From the NCBI RefSeq assembly GCF_020884795.1, contig NZ_BBZF01000026.1, positions 63,052-127,051 of the forward strand: a stretch of 64,000 nucleotides of DNA. The letters are read 5' to 3'. Under the pieces are notes generated by a model. The model did no database searches, had not been told where the DNA came from, and saw nothing but the letters and a program-made list of their open reading frames with translations. The translations under genes and the position numbers were made by a program. This document shows, in pieces, positions 24,874-32,843 of the stretch; positions within the stretch are counted from its first letter, which is position 1; each line of letters begins with the position of its first letter. The DNA is from Micromonospora okii (GTDB lineage Bacteria > Actinomycetota > Actinomycetes > Mycobacteriales > Micromonosporaceae).

Positions 24874-24923
24874 GGGGGCCAAGGGTAGCCTCCGGGCTGC
24901 CCACCCACCCGACGACGTCAGGA

Positions 24924-24973
24924 GATCTTGGCGAGAAACGGCCCTCATGGGGGCCGTTTCTCGCCAGGATCTA
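24924..24973. terminator. 50-nt near-perfect inverted repeat
   Basis: A 22-nt arm beginning AGATCTTGGCGAG pairs with an arm ending CTCGCCAGGATCT with a single mismatch, around TCATG and flanking G residues. It lies between two minus-strand genes, downstream of the methyltransferase and 51 bp before the glycosylase start, so it can end the methyltransferase transcript. Confidence 0.75.
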
Positions 24974-25018
24974 TCGAGGGCCACCCGCGCGGGGAGGCGG
25001 GGGCAGGATGGGGCGGTC

Positions 25019-25765
25019 TCAGGTGACGAGCAGGCGGAGGCCGAGTTCCGCTGCGTCGAGGGTCACGAGGTCACAGTTGCGTTCGGCCCACCGGCCCGAG
25101 GCAAGATCCGCACGGAGGCTGCGCACCGCCCGCTGCTCGGCCTCCGGGCCGACCCTGGCCCACACCGACACCGCGCGGCGCACCCGATCGTCCAGGTACG
25201 CCTCGGGGCGACGCCAGTACGCCTCGAACAGGCCGTCGGCGCAGTCCCACGGAATCGGCACCGGCTCCACGCGGGCCCCGATCGCGCGGGCCTGCTCGGC
25301 CAGCGACGGCCGGCCGACGAAGAGGTCTGTTGTCTCCGGCAGGTAGTCGCGGGTGAGCCAGAACCGGTCGTGCCATCCGGCGGCGCTGGAATCGTGCGTG
25401 AACACCACCACACGGCGGGCCACGCGTCGCATCTCGCGCAGCCCGGCGATCGGGTCCGACCAGTGGTGGACGGTGGAGACGGCCATCGCGGCGTCGAACG
25501 CCCGGTCGGCGAACGGGAGGCTCTCGGCGCGGGCGGCCACGCACGGTGCTGCGCCCGCCGGCCGTTGCGCCCGCATGAGCGCGGACGGTTCCACTGCGGT
25601 GACGTCGCGGTCGGTGGGCTCGTAGGAGCCGGTGCCGGCACCGACGTTCAGCACCGTCCGGGCAGCGCCGAGGGCGGCCCAGATCCTCGCGGCGATGCGG
25701 GGCTCCGTGCGCCGCGTCGTGGTGTAGGTGGCGCCGATGGTGTCGTACAACTGCCCGCTGGACAT
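25019..25765 (-). CDS. Class I SAM-dependent methyltransferase
   Basis: The 248-residue protein has motif I LNVGAGTGSYEP, an acidic end of strand 2 in VTAVEPS, motif with ARAESLPFADRAFDAAM, and VSTVHHW, the pattern of UbiE/Methyltransf_11 enzymes. The substrate is not evident; the C-terminal half is helical and would hold it. The ATG at 25765 is chosen over one at 25822 because the latter would place the operator-like repeats inside the gene. Two adjacent 13-bp repeats upstream suggest control by a dedicated repressor whose gene is not next door. Confidence 0.85.
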   Translation of the reverse strand: MSSGQLYDTIGATYTTTRRTEPRIAARIWAALGAARTVLNVGAGTGSYEPTDRDVTAVEPSALMRAQRPAGAAPCVAARAESLPFADRAFDAAMAVSTVHHWSDPIAGLREMRRVARRVVVFTHDSSAAGWHDRFWLTRDYLPETTDLFVGRPSLAEQARAIGARVEPVPIPWDCADGLFEAYWRRPEAYLDDRVRRAVSVWARVGPEAEQRAVRSLRADLASGRWAERNCDLVTLDAAELGLRLLVT

Positions 25766-25799
25766 GTCGCCGCCCCCTGACCGCCGCCTCGGGCGGCGC

Positions 25800-25825
25800 A
25801 TCGATATATCGGATCGATACATCGG
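25800..25825. promoter_or_regulatory. Two adjacent 13-bp operator-like repeats
   Basis: ATCGATATATCGG and ATCGATACATCGG lie head to tail without a gap, 35 bp before the methyltransferase start. Each contains a dyad (CGATATATCG is perfect). The region is strikingly AT-rich and overlaps where the promoter should be. Such sites are typical of PadR- or ArsR-type repressors, but none is encoded beside it. Confidence 0.55.
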
Positions 25826-26005
25826 AAAGATAGATTTCCCCCGAGCTGCCCCGCAAGTCCCCCCGCCACCCGAAATTCACTCCGTCGCCGCACGGGCGAC
25901 GGGGCGTGTCGGCGGCGGGCCGGTTGGGTACCTCATGGGCGTTTACGCGTGGCTGCGGCTGGCGCTTCACCAGGGCCTCCACGCGTCCCTTCAGGAGGTG
26001 ATGAG

Positions 26006-26779
26006 GTGAAGATTCCTTCGCTGTCGTCGCGCCGGAGCGAGCCGGCCACGACGACGTACGACAGCAACGGCGACGGCCGGGTCGACGCGCGCGACGGGGC
26101 CGTCGCGACCGACACCCGCAGCCGCCCGGCACCGACGCCCGTGGTCGCCGGCCGGGGCGAGGGGCGCACGACGTACCGGGGCAACACCACCGGCGGCGAG
26201 CCGACCCTCGACCTCGACCCGGACCGGACCGCCGACCGGCCGCTCCCGGCCGACCGCGCCCCCGGCCGGGCTGCGGGCCACGATCCGACCGCCGACCGGC
26301 CGCTGCCGGCCGACCGTGCCCCCGGTTCGGTCGCGGGCCGGGACCGGGCCGCCGTCGAGCCGGCCGACGCGGGCCGGGCCGGTGTGCGGCCGGTGCCCGT
26401 GGACCGTGCCGACGGTGAGACACGGCGGGAGCCGGAGCCCGTGCCGGTCGGGCCGAAGCCGCGCGCCAGCCTGCTCGCCACCCTCGGCCTGGTGGTCGCC
26501 GTCGCCGGGGCGCTCGCCGTGCTCACCGGCACCCTCGCCGGGTACGGCATCGCGGTCGGCGCGCTCGGCGCGGTGCTGGCCGCGTTCGGGCTGGTCGCCA
26601 CGCGACGGCGGCACATCGCCGGCAAGACCGACGCCCTGCTCGGCATGGGCTTCGGCGTCGTCGCCGTGGTCCTCGGGGTGCTGGCGATGACCGGCCAGTT
26701 CGACTGGCCCACCACCGACGGCGACTGGGTGCAGCGGCTGCGGGAGTGGCTCGACTCGCAGCTTGTCGACCGGTTCTGA
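26006..26779 (+). CDS. Membrane protein with EF-hand-like loop and proline-rich repeats
   Basis: No named family is recognised. The 257-residue product starts at GTG 26006 with an excellent GGAGG site 7 bases before it. Residues about 14-26 read YDSNGDGRVDARDG, a calcium-binding loop of the EF-hand/dockerin kind. A region of two 20-residue repeats follows (ADRPLPADRAPG twice), then a charged linker and two or three membrane helices (about 155-175, 180-195 and 212-230), ending in a short amphipathic tail. The N-terminal half has no signal peptide, so it is probably cytoplasmic. Its neighbours are unrelated. Confidence 0.72.
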   Translation: MKIPSLSSRRSEPATTTYDSNGDGRVDARDGAVATDTRSRPAPTPVVAGRGEGRTTYRGNTTGGEPTLDLDPDRTADRPLPADRAPGRAAGHDPTADRPLPADRAPGSVAGRDRAAVEPADAGRAGVRPVPVDRADGETRREPEPVPVGPKPRASLLATLGLVVAVAGALAVLTGTLAGYGIAVGALGAVLAAFGLVATRRRHIAGKTDALLGMGFGVVAVVLGVLAMTGQFDWPTTDGDWVQRLREWLDSQLVDRF

Positions 26780-26797
26780 CCGGCGCTCCGTCGTCGC

Positions 26798-26839
26798 CGG
26801 GCGGGGCCGCCCGGCCTCCCGGCCGGGCGGCCCCGCCCG
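26798..26839. terminator. Perfect 19-bp stem-loop
   Basis: Arms beginning CGGGCGGGGCCGCCCGGCC pair perfectly with their complement around TCCC. It begins 18 bp after the membrane-protein stop and is the clearest terminator in the window. Confidence 0.88.
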
Positions 26840-26887
26840 CCGCACCGTAGTCGTCACCGGATCGACCCGAAGACACTACCGGAGGTG

Positions 26888-27090
26888 ATGACGGACGGTG
26901 GTCATGAGATGATTGGGGGACGCCGACAAGGGCGACGACGACGGAAATGGCCCGCCTCACAGTTTGTGGACGTCCCCCGGCGGGCACTTGATCGGCACCG
27001 GCGGTTCGCCGGTCGGCACGGCCCGAGCAGCACTGGTGGTTCACCAGCGGGCGCATCCTCTTTTCGGGGGCGGCGATTTCGCCGCCCCCG
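26888..27090 (+). other. Multi-hairpin region upstream of ddaH-rocD, possible structured RNA
   Basis: In this 500-bp gap without a gene (26780-27302) several helices follow one another. These are ATGAC/GTCAT (26888-26905); an outer helix GGGGGACG (26915) with CGTCCCCC (26971) enclosing GGGC/GCCC and CACA-GTT-TGTG, a three-way junction; ACCGGC/GCCGGT (26997-27013); CTGGTG-GTT-CACCAG (27033-27047); and a terminator-like CGGGGGCGGC/GCCGCCCCCG (27065-27090). It could be a leader RNA or a separate small RNA. No known riboswitch consensus is recognised, and GC-rich DNA folds easily, so this stays a candidate. Confidence 0.35.
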
Positions 27091-27141
27091 ACGTGCGTCC
27101 GGGGCGACATCCGAGGGCGGGCGCGTCTCCCTCCGTCGATG

Positions 27142-27200
27142 CGCAACGATTCGCCACCGCAGTCCCGCCATACGCAACGATCGGTCGGTCCACGCAAGTT
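27142..27200. promoter_or_regulatory. Phased CGCAACGAT repeats before ddaH
   Basis: CGCAACGAT occurs at 27142 and 27173, exactly 31 bp apart, and CGCAA again at 27193. This is three helical turns, so the two full copies face the same side of the DNA. They lie about 100-160 bp before the ddaH start. An activator or repressor of arginine metabolism may bind here; none is encoded nearby. Confidence 0.35.
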
Positions 27201-27302
27201 CCACCAGTGGATGTCGTCGGTGTCGGCCGCATACCGTTGAGGCCAGGCGCCAGCCCGCGGGCCGAAGGTGGCCGGGCGCGCCCGACCCCGGGAGCAGCAC
27301 TC

Positions 27303-28120
27303 ATGACGATGGACGCCACCCGCCAGCGCTTCCTCATGTGCCGGCCGACGTACTTCGCCGTCGACTACGCGATCAACCCGTGGATGGACCCGACCGCCCC
27401 CGTCGACGCCGATCTGGCGATCCGCCAGTGGGAGCGGCTGCGCGGCGTCTACCGCGAACTGGGCCACACCGTCGAGGAGATCAGCCCCGTGCCCGGCCTG
27501 CCCGACATGGTCTTCGCCGCCAACGGCGGCACCGTGATCGACGGGCGGGCGATGGCCGTGCAGTTCCGCGACCCGCAGCGCGCCGACGAGGCCCCGGCGT
27601 ACCGGTCCTGGTTCGAGGCCGCCGGCTTCGAGGTGCACGACCCGAAGCACGTCAACGAGGGCGAGGGCGACGTCCTGCTGGCCGGCGACGTGCTGCTGGC
27701 CGGCACCGGTTTCCGCACGGCTCACCCGGCGCACGCCGAGCTCCAGGAGGTCTTCGGCTACCCGGTCGTCACCATGCAGCTCGTCGACCCCCGCTTCTAC
27801 CACCTGGACACCGCGCTCACGGTGCTGGACGAGCACACCGTGGCGTACCTGCCGGAGGCGTTCTCCCCCGGCAGCCGGGCCGTGCTGCGCCGGCTCTTCC
27901 CCGACGCGGTCCACGCCACCGAGGCCGACGCCGGGGTGCTGGGGCTCAACGCCGTCAGCGACGGCCGGCACGTCGTGCTGCCCGCGCAGGCCACCGACCT
28001 CGCCGCGAAGCTGCGCGACCGGGGCTACGAGACCATCGGCGTCGACCTGTCCGAGCTGCGCAAGGCCAGCGGCGGGCCGAAGTGCTGCACGTTGCGACTC
28101 CGTCAGGGAAGGGCGAGCAA

Positions 28121-28124
<4 letters not shown>
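27303..28124 (+). CDS. ddaH: Dimethylarginine dimethylaminohydrolase
   Basis: The 273-residue product is of the amidinotransferase fold. It shows MCRPTYFAVDYAINPWM at the start, NEGEGDVLLAGDVLLAG, catalytic histidine H167 in YHLDTAL and the nucleophilic cysteine in GGPKCCTL (C261). The enzyme hydrolyses N-methylated arginines, or possibly arginine itself, to citrulline. It is translationally coupled through a GTGA overlap to an ornithine aminotransferase gene, a common actinobacterial pair for arginine-derived nitrogen. The ATG at 27303 is at the start of the conserved region with GGGAGCAGC before it. A long structured leader and phased repeats precede it. Confidence 0.92.
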
Positions 28125-29335
<1,211 letters not shown>

Positions 29336-29351
29336 ACCCCCGCACGAAGTC

Positions 29352-29385
29352 GGCGGGCGTCGGGACCACGGTCCCGGCGCCCGCC
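29352..29385. terminator. Stem-loop between convergent rocD and FHA genes
   Basis: GGCGGGCG-T-CGGGACC pairs with GGTCCCG-G-CGCCCGCC around AC, interrupted by one mismatch. Placed 16 bp after rocD and 18 bp from the end of the convergent gene. Confidence 0.8.
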
Positions 29386-29403
29386 GTCGCTTCGCCGCCC
29401 GCC

Positions 29404-30549
29404 TCAGGGCTTGGGCAGGCGCATCGCCATCGTGGGGGCCTCGGCCATCACCGAGGTGGGGGTGAACGGGGCGCCCGCCGGCAGCTCGTCGGCGCGGCCG
29501 ATCTGCACCCCCGGGTACAGCTCGACCATGTCGTTGGTGGAGAGCACCCGGGACTGCTGCGGGGCCAGCGGGACGCGGTCCGGCTCGGCCATCGAGCCGC
29601 CCGGCCGGATGCCCGAGCCGTTGGTGCTGACGTCGGTGACGATCACCTCGCCGACGCGCAGCTCGAACCGGACGTGGCTGCGGCTGATCCAGCGCCGCGC
29701 CTCGTCGTTGAGCCACTGGCCGAGCACGATGCCGCCCTGCTGGTCCGGCGCGCGGCCGACCAGCACCGCCTGCCCCTCGGTGAGCACGAACCGGCGACGG
29801 ATCAGCCCGCCGACGCGCACCGCCAGCACCTCCGTACGCGGTCGGGGCCCGGCGTCGCTCAGGCGCGCGCCGTGCCGGGGGCAGGTCGGCGCGCCGTGGC
29901 GCAGGGCGGGCGGGGGCTGCCCGGCCGGGGACCGCTCCGCCCGCAGGTCGGCGAACGCGCCGCCCCCGCCGCCGCCGAACAAGGCGCAGCCCGGCTCGGG
30001 GCAACGCCACTGCCGGGCGAGCAGCTTCGCGCCGGTGGCCGAGCGGGCACCGGCGACCGGCACGTTCCCGCCGCCGACGTGGGCGATGAAGACCGGGCCG
30101 CCCGCACCGGGCACCGGGGCGAGCACGCGGCCCGGCTGCTCGACCACCCACGGGAACCGGCCGCGCAGCCCGTCGAAGCGGGCGCGGCTGAGCACCGGCA
30201 GCCCGAGCAGGTCGGCGACCTCCAGCATCCGGTCGCCCGGGTTGTCGAGCACCTCCACCAGGCCGTCGTCGGCCCAGCGCCGGACCACCATCCGCTCGTT
30301 AGAGGTGAGGTCGGCGTCGGAGAGCAGGGCCCGGTGCACGATCGCGTAGACCGGGACGCTGTCCTCCTCCAGGTCGCGGGCGAGCGCGTCGATCACCATG
30401 CCGAGCCGGAGCAGGTTCGCCGGCCGGCCGCTGTCCAGGTCCTGGTAGCGGATCACCTCGGCCAGGTCGAGTACGGCCCGCGCCAGCGACGGGTCGGTGC
30501 ACACCCGCCCCTCAATGGCGTCGAGCACCTTGCTGATCTCGAATCTCAT
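29404..30549 (-). CDS. FHA-domain protein
   Basis: The 381-residue protein has a helical N-terminal region without known motifs, a possible zinc site in the middle (WRCPEPGCALF, APTCPRHGARL, with four cysteines and a histidine), and a C-terminal FHA domain (about 255-355). The FHA markers are VLVGRAPD, SRSHVRFE and TNGSG. FHA domains bind phosphothreonine peptides, linking this protein to Ser/Thr kinase signalling. The ATG at 30549 follows a CGGAG site. It is divergent from the lipoprotein gene. The partner kinase is not identified, though one is encoded at 39022. Confidence 0.88.
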   Translation of the reverse strand: MRFEISKVLDAIEGRVCTDPSLARAVLDLAEVIRYQDLDSGRPANLLRLGMVIDALARDLEEDSVPVYAIVHRALLSDADLTSNERMVVRRWADDGLVEVLDNPGDRMLEVADLLGLPVLSRARFDGLRGRFPWVVEQPGRVLAPVPGAGGPVFIAHVGGGNVPVAGARSATGAKLLARQWRCPEPGCALFGGGGGGAFADLRAERSPAGQPPPALRHGAPTCPRHGARLSDAGPRPRTEVLAVRVGGLIRRRFVLTEGQAVLVGRAPDQQGGIVLGQWLNDEARRWISRSHVRFELRVGEVIVTDVSTNGSGIRPGGSMAEPDRVPLAPQQSRVLSTNDMVELYPGVQIGRADELPAGAPFTPTSVMAEAPTMAMRLPKP

Positions 30550-30754
30550 CGGGCACTCCGGAGGACGTCCATGGCTCGACCCTACCGGCAGGGGCTTCGG
30601 GGCGACTCTCCCACCACCGCCCACCAGGGCGTACGTCCCCGGCCGGCGGTGCTCCGGGCGGCTGCTGGCCCGCTGCCGATACGCTGGCCCGCGGCCCGGC
30701 CGGGCCGGCCGCACCATCGCCGCCCGGCCCAACCTTCACGAGGAGTCATCCACC

Positions 30755-31525
30755 ATGAACACTCGACGGCTGGCGACCACGGGGGTCGCGCTCGTCGCCG
30801 CGCTCGCGCTCGGCCTCACCGGCTGCGGCAGCAAGGACGACGCGGACGCCCCAGCCGCCAACGGCAGCGCCGGCGCGAGCGCGGCGGCCGCCACCAGCGC
30901 CCCGGCCGATCCGCGCGCCGAGCTGACCGCCGCTGCGCTGAAGCTCAACGAGAACAGCGTCCGGGTCGACATGAAGTCCTCCGTCATCAACGGCAGCGGC
31001 CTCATGGACCCGAAGACGAAGAACGCCGACATGACGCTGGACCTGGGCGCGCAGGGCGGCAAGGTGCGGGTGGTCACCATCGGCGACGACGCCTGGCTCA
31101 AGGTCAGCGGCATCTCCGACAAGTGGCTGCACATGGACGCCACCAAGCTCGGCGCGAACGGCCAGATGAACCTGATGCCCGACGGCGACCCGGGCGGCGC
31201 GAAGAAGATGATCGAGGGCGTCGTCGAGGTGCAGAAGACCGGCGAGCGGGCGTTCTCCGGCACGCTCGACTACACCAAGGCCAACCCGAACGACAAGGAC
31301 ATCAAGGCGCTCGGCGCGAAGGCGAAGGCCGTGCCGTTCACCGCGAAGACCGACACCGAGGGGCGGCTCGTCGAGCTGGTCGTCGACACCAGCGTGCTGC
31401 ACCCGTCGCTGGGCACGATGACCACCACGTACTCCGACTTCGGGGCCACCGTGTCGCCGGAGAAGCCGGCGGCCAGCGAGACCAAGGAGGCACCGGAGTC
31501 GCTGGTCAAGTCGTTCGGCGGCTGA
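30755..31525 (+). CDS. LppX/LprG-family lipoprotein
   Basis: The 256-residue protein has a lipoprotein signal peptide with the lipobox LGLTGC, then a Ser-Ala linker. The LppX_LprAFG-type domain follows (VRVDMKSSVINGSG, DAWLKVSGISDKWLHMD, VELVVDTSVLH), a half-barrel with a hydrophobic pocket. In mycobacteria such proteins carry lipids across the envelope or help exporters. The ATG at 30755 has a GAGGAG site. A -10-like TACGCT is found about 75 bp upstream, followed by a GC-rich dyad in the leader (about 30690-30712). A perfect stem-loop ends the gene. Confidence 0.88.
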   Translation: MNTRRLATTGVALVAALALGLTGCGSKDDADAPAANGSAGASAAAATSAPADPRAELTAAALKLNENSVRVDMKSSVINGSGLMDPKTKNADMTLDLGAQGGKVRVVTIGDDAWLKVSGISDKWLHMDATKLGANGQMNLMPDGDPGGAKKMIEGVVEVQKTGERAFSGTLDYTKANPNDKDIKALGAKAKAVPFTAKTDTEGRLVELVVDTSVLHPSLGTMTTTYSDFGATVSPEKPAASETKEAPESLVKSFGG

Positions 31526-31536
31526 CCTGCGCGCGA

Positions 31537-31570
31537 CGTCGGGGCGGCACCGGTCGGTGCCGCCCCGACG
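31537..31570. terminator. Perfect 15-bp stem-loop between convergent genes
   Basis: CGTCGGGGCGGCACC pairs with GGTGCCGCCCCGACG around GGTC. Twelve bases after the lipoprotein stop and 11 from the end of the desaturase gene, so it serves both. Confidence 0.88.
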
Positions 31571-31581
31571 CGTCTGCGGGC

Positions 31582-32631
31582 TCAGCCCCGCAGCGGGCGC
31601 CCCACCTCGTGCAGGTGGGCGAGCGCCTGCCGGTACGACTCGACCAGCCCCGTCTCCGCGTACGGCAGGTCCAGCTCGGCGCAGTACGCCCGCACCAGGG
31701 GCCGGGCCCGGCGCAGGTTGCCCCGGGGCATGTTCGGGAACAGGTGGTGCTCGATCTGGTAGTTCAGCCCGCCGAGCGCGACGTCGACGAACCGGCCGCC
31801 CCGCACGTTGCGTGCGGTGAGCACCTGCTTACGCAGGAAGTCGAGGTCGTCGTCGGCCGTCGGCATCGGCATGCCCTTGTGGTTCGGGGCGAACGCGCAT
31901 CCCATGTAGAGCCCCCACAGGCCCTGGTGGACGGCGATGAAGGCGAGCGCCTTCCCCGGCGACATCGCCGCGAACAGCAGGCCGAGGTAGCCGACGGCGT
32001 GCGCCGCGAGCAGCAGCCCCTCGACCGCCCGGTGCCGCATCGGCGTCGCGTGCCGGCCGTCCGGGCCCCGGGCGACCAGCGCCCGCACGCTCGCCACGTG
32101 CAGGGCGAGCCCCTCCAGGAGCAGCATCGGGAAGAACAGCCACGCTTGCCGGCGGGCCAGCCGCCGGCCGAACCCCCGGGTCGCGTCGGCCTGCTCGTAC
32201 GTCCAGACCAGCGCCCCGGCCCCGACGTCCGGGTCCTCGCCCTCGTGGTTGGGGTTGGCGTGGTGGCGGTTGTGCTTGTCGACCCACCAGCCGTAGCTGA
32301 GCCCGACCGCCAGGTTTCCCGCGAGCAGCCCGGCCACCTCGCTGGGGCCCCGGCGGCGGAACATCTGCCGGTGCCCGGCGTCGTGCCCGAGGAACGCCAC
32401 CTGGGTGGTGGCCACCGCCAGCACGACCGCCACCGCGAGCTGCCACCACGAGTCGCCGACCAGCAGCACCGCCACCCAGCCGGCGACGAAGGCGGCCACG
32501 GTCAGCGCGATCCGGGCCACGTACCCGCCAGGCCGACGCTCCAGCAGGCCCGCCCGGCTGATCCGCCGGGACAACTCCGCGTAGTCGCTGCCCCGCCTCA
32601 CCGGCCGGTCCACTGTCGCTGCACGCACCAT
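31582..32631 (-). CDS. Membrane fatty acid desaturase
   Basis: The 349-residue protein has the three histidine boxes of acyl-lipid desaturases: HDAGH (83-87), HNRHH (120-124) and QIEHH (near 300). Four or so membrane helices hold the di-iron site at the cytoplasmic face. Similar actinobacterial enzymes introduce a double bond into membrane acyl chains using an external electron donor. No fused cytochrome b5 is present. The ATG at 32631 has a GGGAG site. A 20-bp perfect palindrome lies about 100 bp upstream and may regulate it. Confidence 0.93.
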   Translation of the reverse strand: MVRAATVDRPVRRGSDYAELSRRISRAGLLERRPGGYVARIALTVAAFVAGWVAVLLVGDSWWQLAVAVVLAVATTQVAFLGHDAGHRQMFRRRGPSEVAGLLAGNLAVGLSYGWWVDKHNRHHANPNHEGEDPDVGAGALVWTYEQADATRGFGRRLARRQAWLFFPMLLLEGLALHVASVRALVARGPDGRHATPMRHRAVEGLLLAAHAVGYLGLLFAAMSPGKALAFIAVHQGLWGLYMGCAFAPNHKGMPMPTADDDLDFLRKQVLTARNVRGGRFVDVALGGLNYQIEHHLFPNMPRGNLRRARPLVRAYCAELDLPYAETGLVESYRQALAHLHEVGRPLRG

Positions 32632-32734
32632 CTGGACTCCCGCGTCTCCGCACCGGGTCACGCCGAACGCGTGCCCTACCGTCAATTCTGCGGGCAAACG
32701 GTTGCGGAGGGTAACCCGCAGCCCCCCGTCTCCT

Positions 32735-32754
32735 GGGTAGGGCGCGCCCTACCC
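32735..32754. promoter_or_regulatory. 20-bp perfect palindrome upstream of the desaturase
   Basis: GGGTAGGGCG is followed immediately by its complement CGCCCTACCC. With no loop it is a better protein-binding dyad than an RNA hairpin. A half site GTGCCCTACC recurs at 32671, closer to the gene. It could equally mark the end of the SCO7613-type gene, 90 bp away. Confidence 0.5.
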
Positions 32755-32843
32755 CGGCCCGCCCGGGGCTCCCGCCGGACCCGCCTCCTTCATCCCGTAT
32801 GGTCCCGCCCACCCGCGCCTGCCCGCACGGCGCCCCGGCGGGT

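Noticed and set aside
25728..26009. Small 93-codon frame before the membrane-protein gene
   Set aside because: It overlaps the methyltransferase regulatory region and operator repeats, has no ribosome site and no recognisable domain.
26220..26345. Repeated 60-bp block within the membrane-protein gene considered as an insertion
   Set aside because: It stays in frame and encodes a 20-residue Pro-Ala-Asp repeat, so it is an ordinary internal protein repeat.
26925..26970. GGAAATGG with flanking helices, considered as a hammerhead ribozyme or c-di-AMP riboswitch
   Set aside because: The invariant CUGANGA core of hammerheads and the conserved elements of ydaO-type riboswitches are absent.
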